This document shows, one piece after another, positions 26,117 to 29,617 of a stretch of 29,617 bases of DNA. This DNA is from CAJBLF01 sp964560855 (lineage in GTDB: Bacteria > Patescibacteriota > Gracilibacteria > Absconditabacterales > Absconditicoccaceae). A program made the position numbers and the translations under genes. The notes below the pieces were generated by a model, which saw only the letters and a list, made by a program, of their open reading frames with translations, made no database searches and was not told where the DNA came from. The number at the start of each line of letters is the position of its first letter. Positions within the stretch are counted from its first letter, which is position 1. Location: contig CAZLLU010000008.1 of the NCBI GenBank assembly GCA_964560855.1, positions 1-29,617 of the forward strand. Direction: 5' to 3'.

Positions 26117-26596
26117 CTATCTATAATATTCATCGTTTTTCCATTTATAGGGATTGAGCTCTATATATTCCTGTATTCTTTGAAAATCTTGTTCGTTGCG
26201 AATTACGTGATCATAGAATGATTTTTGTCGTTTAAAATCTGTGAGTCACATTTTGTGTAAACGTTTAGACGTAATTCGTTTAAATCATTTAATAATAGTT
26301 GATAGTTCTCCGTAGGGGCGATTATTAATCGCCTCATTTGCATCAATACTTATTATTCAATGGATATGATTGGGTATAACTACAAATCCTTCTAAACTCA
26401 CATTTTCATATACCGAAGAAATATCGTACCGATATTTTTCAATAATTTTTCAATACATATTTAGGCGGATAGTATCCGCCCCTACATCAATGTCTCAAAA
26501 ATATACTTGTTTATTTTGCACACACAAAGTCACAAAAAAATATCATTTATTATATAACCACATTCATAATCTATTCTTCTTACGAATTATTACCAT
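26117..26596 (-). CDS. REP-associated tyrosine transposase (RAYT, IS200/IS605-like Y1 family)
   Basis: This is 159 residues. Family motifs in order: RKKNRLGMWLYNKGYFFVTLCVQNK at the N-terminus, FGDIDVGADTIRLNMYGKII, the HUH metal motif in VVIPNHIHGIIS, FKRITSKRLH, and the catalytic Tyr in QKSFYDHVIRNEQDF, ending ELNPYKW. Such enzymes cut and join single-stranded DNA at REP palindromes. Seven of about ten glycines are TGA, so the gene is well adapted to code 25. Two REP-like palindromes lie inside the coding sequence, read as VGADTIR and EAINNRPY. The gene starts seven bases after pth on the same strand and ends flush with DUF2461. All motifs are intact, so it may be active. Confidence 0.88.
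26312..26335. repeat. REP-like palindrome 1, inside the transposase gene
   Basis: On the plus strand GTAGG precedes GGCGATTA-T-TAATCGCC, a perfect 8-bp stem extendable to 10 bp. On the coding strand it is read as EAINNRPY. Confidence 0.75.
26464..26485. repeat. REP-like palindrome 2, inside the transposase gene
   Basis: GGCGGATA-G-TATCCGCC is a perfect 8-bp stem followed by CCTAC, that is, GTAGGGGCGG on the other strand. It is in the opposite orientation to palindrome 1, about 130 bases away. On the coding strand it is read as VGADTIR. Confidence 0.75.
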
Positions 26597-26603
26597 TTTT
26601 CTA

Positions 26604-27137
26604 TTATCCAGCAATAAACTCTTTGATATATTTTTCTATTTCTTCTGCCTTACTATCGATAAAGTCTTTTTCTTCTTTTTTGAAAGAGTGGAGGACGTAA
26701 TCAGCAACATCCTCTTTGTTCAATGGCCTATCGACTCCTATTCTCAACCTTCGAAAGTCATTAGTCCCTAATTTTGCTATGATATCTTTGAGACCGTTAT
26801 GACCGGCGCTGCTTCCTCATAATTTCAGCTGAATCTTTCCTACGGGGAGATCGATATCATCATGGATAATGAGAATATCCTTAGGCTCTATCTTGTAGAA
26901 ATTCGCTAGTGCTCATACAGCTCATCATGAACGATTCATAAATTCCATAGGTTTCAAAAAAACTATTTTCTGATTTTCGATATCCGCTTCAATCATCTCT
27001 CACTTCCGTTTATTCTGATATTCTCGCTTGCCTGCTTTTTCTCGATCAACAAAATTATCTATCGTAATAAATCCGATATTATGTCTTGTTTTAGCGTATT
27101 CAGCTCATGGGTTTCCAAGTCAGACAATTAATTTCAT
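26604..27137 (-). CDS. pth: Peptidyl-tRNA hydrolase
   Basis: This is 177 residues (usual about 185-195). Signatures: KLIVGLGNPGAEYAKTRHNIGF, with the catalytic His in TRHN and Asn in GNPG, then FLKPMEFMNRSGGAV, the catalytic-site Asp in IIHDDIDLPVGKIQLK and SAGHNGLKDI. It releases peptides from prematurely dropped peptidyl-tRNA. TGA encodes conserved glycines in VGLGNPG and LKLGGSS. The C-terminus is slightly short and lysine/glutamate-rich. It lies downstream of infB on the same strand, with palindromic copy C between them. The transposase gene starts only seven bases past its stop and probably inserted there. Confidence 0.94.
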
Positions 27138-27146
27138 TGAAACGAA

Positions 27147-27265
27147 ATATGAATGATGAAAGATGAATGATGATTAAATTGTAAAAAATGAACTATTATA
27201 AAATTACGATAGTCGATGTAGATACAATACCAACATTATTCATTATTAATTATTCATTATTAATT
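27147..27265. repeat. degenerate copy C of the palindromic repeat family
   Basis: AT-rich sequence between infB and pth with inverted ATGAATGATGAA and TTCATTATTAATT arms. Its stretch ATACCAACATTATT is shared with copy A (near 2025-2040), and a central CTATTAT/CGATAG pair is in the equivalent place. It is clearly more diverged than copies A and B. Confidence 0.55.
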
Positions 27266-27269
27266 AAAT

Positions 27270-29617
27270 TTAATCTACTATATCCTGCATCTCGAAGAAC
27301 TCGATAACATCTCCTACCTCGATCTTTTTACCTGTAGTTACCTTAACACCGCATTCTTCGCCTTCTCCCACTTCTTTAACCTCATCTTTGTTCTTATGTA
27401 AAGAGACGATATTACCGTTACAAAGGATATCTTCACCTCTCATGACGGTAAATTTAGGCTTGCCATGCAATTTTCCATAGATAACTTTTCCTCAGATTGT
27501 CATGTCCTTGTTCTTGGTAAAGAAGACTCATAGGACTTCGAGTTTAGCGAACATCACTTCATGCTTTTCTATCTCTACCATACCCAACAATAGTTTATCA
27601 AGGTAATCAGTAAGTTCATAGATGATATCAAAATTTTTCATTTCTATCTTGAGACTATCAGCTTTCTTCTTAAGCAATGCATTCAAAGAAATATTGAATC
27701 CGAGAAGTAACGCTCATGATGCTTGAGCCAATGCGAGATCTGAATCAGAGAAATGTCCCACATTTGCCTGGATGACTTTGATTGTGACATTCTTCGGCAA
27801 TTGAATACCGCTTACTGCTTGTTGCAAAGCTTCCAAACTACTTGAACCATCAGACTTCAATATAAGTTTCAATTCAGCTCATTGAGTACCTGATTGTAAC
27901 TGGTTGATGAATTGATGGACAGCAGATTCACCGGTATCTTTTTTGACTTGCTCTTGGATAAGTGCAATCTTTTCGTGTGCTTCCTTTTCATTTTTCACTA
28001 CTTCCACAATACGTCCTGGATCAGGCAATTCTCCTATTCACAATACCTGTACTGGTTCTCAACCAGTAGCAGATTGGATATTTTTTCATCTTCGATCTTG
28101 CATTCTCCTGATCTTACCTGTTGTATTGTAAGCAACGATAATATCTCAGACTTTCAATGTTCATGTCATTACGATGATTGTAGAAACGACTCCTTGCTTA
28201 GGGTCCATATGTGCATCTACAACGACACCGACAGCTGATCTCTTTGGATTGTATTTGAGGTCGAGCATCTCAGCTTGCAGAAGTACTTGTTCAAGCAATT
28301 CAGGGATACCTTGTCCGGTCTTGGAAGAAATACCGATCATAGGCGTATCTCCTCATCGATCTTCTGGCGTCAATCCCGCTGCTGCGAGATCCTGTTTGAT
28401 CTGATCCATATTTTTTCCTGGCTTATCTATTTTCGTTATTGCAACGATGATAGGTACACCAGATTCTTTTGCGTGTCAGATAGACTCTATCGTTTGTGGC
28501 ATCACACTATCGTCAGCTGCGACGACGATGATCGCTATATTCGTCAATTTCGCTCATCTCGCTCTCAAACTCGTAAACAATTCATGTCCTGGAGTATCGA
28601 TGAAACAGATATCTTTTCCATTATAATTTACTACAGAAGCTCAGATGGATTGTGTTATTCAGCCGGCTTCACCTTCAGCGACTACGGTCTTTCTAAGATA
28701 ATCAAGCAATGATGTTTTTCCATGATCTACGTGTCCCATGACGGTAACGATAGGAGAACGAGGTAATAATGTCTCTGCTTCCTTGTCCATATCCAATATC
28801 GCTTGGAGATCTCCGCTCATAAATGTTTGGACATCAACCTTATTTTCAGGTTTTTTGACGGCGATATCAAATTCTGCGGCGATCAACGCTGCCGTATCGA
28901 AATCCAATGATGCAGTGATAGAAGTCATTATCTTATTTTGTAAGAGTTTTTTCATAAGCTCTGGTAATGGTACTCCCATCTTTTCAGAGAACTCTTTGAC
29001 AGTGATTTTGTCTTCTATATAGATTTCTGATTTTTTAACGAGATTAGCTGAGGTCGTAGCAATCTTCTGTATTTTTGGAACTGCTGGTGCAGGTTGGATT
29101 TCAGGTCTGTTCTGCTTTTGTACAGGTTTATATTGATGCTGTGATGGTTTACCTTGGGAAAATGTAGGTTTATTGAATGCTCTATGCGGCTGATCTCCTC
29201 TTTGTGGAGGTCTGCTAGATTTCGCAGGTCTTGCGGGTTTTGCAGGTCTTCTTTCTCTTCCGACAAAAGAAGAATCTTCTCTTCAGACTATTTTCGTCGT
29301 ACCTACTTCCACTTTATCGAACGAGAACGATGCGCGTCTTGGCTTCTCGAGAACGATACTTTCCTGTTCTTCTTGTTCTATGCGTTTTTCTTCCTCTTTT
29401 TGCTTTTCGGTCTTCTCGACTTTCTTGAATCCGAGTCATGAGAGAAACCCACCTCATCAACCTAATTCATCGGCTTTGAGTACTTTCGCAGTAGTCTCTT
29501 TTTCAACTTCTGGTTTATCTGCTACGGCAGGCGCTTTTTTTGCCTTTTTTTCGGAAGCAACCGCTTCTTTTTTTACGGTTTTGGCTTTGGCTGGTGCTTT
29601 TTTAGCTGCTGGTTTCG
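27270..29617 (-). CDS. infB: Translation initiation factor IF-2 (N-terminus beyond the window)
   Basis: 781 residues are visible and the start is outside. The N-terminal part is Lys/Ala/Pro/Glu-rich and unstructured (KKAPAKAK, EEEKRIEQEEQ), then the IF2-N like segment KITVKEFSEKMGVPLPELMKKLLQNK. The GTPase domain has G1 GHVDHGKT, switch II DTPGHELFTSLRARGA, and G4 as TKID instead of the usual NKID. Domains II-IV follow (VGDIIVAYNTTGKIRRM, VIQANVGHFSDSDLALAQASG, IYGKLHGKPKFTVMRG) to the TAA. IF-2 brings initiator tRNA to the 30S subunit. TGA glycines occur in switch I (AGGITQSIGAS) and elsewhere, including a run of four Gly in the N-terminal region. Confidence 0.96.

Noticed and set aside
29015..29266. 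Minus-strand frame starting MSEEKEDLQNPQ
   Set aside because: It is out of frame with infB, which reads through this region in a continuous Pro/Lys-rich IF-2 N-terminal segment.
1..29617. Widespread apparent pseudogenes and frame-interrupting stops
   Set aside because: Every interruption is a TGA in a frame that continues the same protein family, at glycine positions. The genes are intact under code 25.
1..29617. UGA read as tryptophan (code 4) or selenocysteine
   Set aside because: Conserved tryptophans use TGG, while TGA columns match glycines in L11, FtsI KTG, RCK, DnaE and Pth. Sec would not occur at dozens of unrelated sites.

Overview
The window reads as a chromosomal segment of a Candidate Phyla Radiation (Patescibacteria) bacterium that uses genetic code 25, in which UGA encodes glycine; this code is established for Gracilibacteria (BD1-5) and Absconditabacteria (SR1). 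The evidence is direct. In-frame TGA falls exactly where glycine is conserved: ribosomal protein L11 (PMLGANG), the RCK Rossmann loop (GYGRFG), the PBP motifs (YEPGSVFK and KTGTS), the DnaE GPGRGSGAGS loop, the HtrA GNSGGP motif and the DHHA1 GGGG motif. All 27 gene 3' ends I located use TAA (21) or TAG (6). Under the standard code nearly every gene here would look like a string of pseudogene fragments. Which of the two lineages this is cannot be decided from the window.

Layout. 1-4.2 kb, plus strand: an unidentified gene tail, a MEMO-like protein, then a translation/secretion block secE-nusG-(membrane-anchored orf)-rplK-rplA, interrupted by two nearly identical 129-bp palindromic repeats. 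4.2-10.4 kb, minus strand: gyrA, a membrane-anchored HtrA protease, a TPR protein, ftsX, and a small Lys/Ala/Pro-tailed basic protein upstream of gyrA. 10.5-12.3 kb, plus: a Kef-type cation/proton antiporter fused to an RCK domain, behind a perfect sigma70-type promoter. 12.3-16.6 kb: an unknown minus gene, ispH (plus), then ftsI/PBP2 and ybaB (minus). 16.8-22.6 kb, plus: a small pilin-like two-TM protein, a DNA polymerase III alpha subunit without its N-terminal PHP domain, a DHH/DHHA1 phosphoesterase and a sugar-1-phosphate transferase. 22.7-26.1 kb, plus: a four-helix-bundle (23S rRNA IVP family) gene flanked by inverted heptamer repeats, ligA, and a DUF2461 gene. 26.1-29.6 kb, minus: a REP-associated tyrosine transposase carrying two REP-like palindromes inside its own reading frame, pth, and infB (5' end beyond the window).

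The gene content is mostly housekeeping: replication (dnaE, ligA, gyrA), translation (rplK, rplA, infB, pth), transcription (nusG), secretion (secE), and envelope and division (ftsI, ftsX, sugar transferase, htrA). No CRISPR array, rRNA, tRNA, defence island or prophage is visible. The unusual material is the recoding itself, the PHP-less DnaE, the self-embedded REP elements, the palindromic repeats in the ribosomal-protein block, and 7-8 bp tandem repeats just upstream of several start codons. Shine-Dalgarno sequences are weak or absent before most starts.
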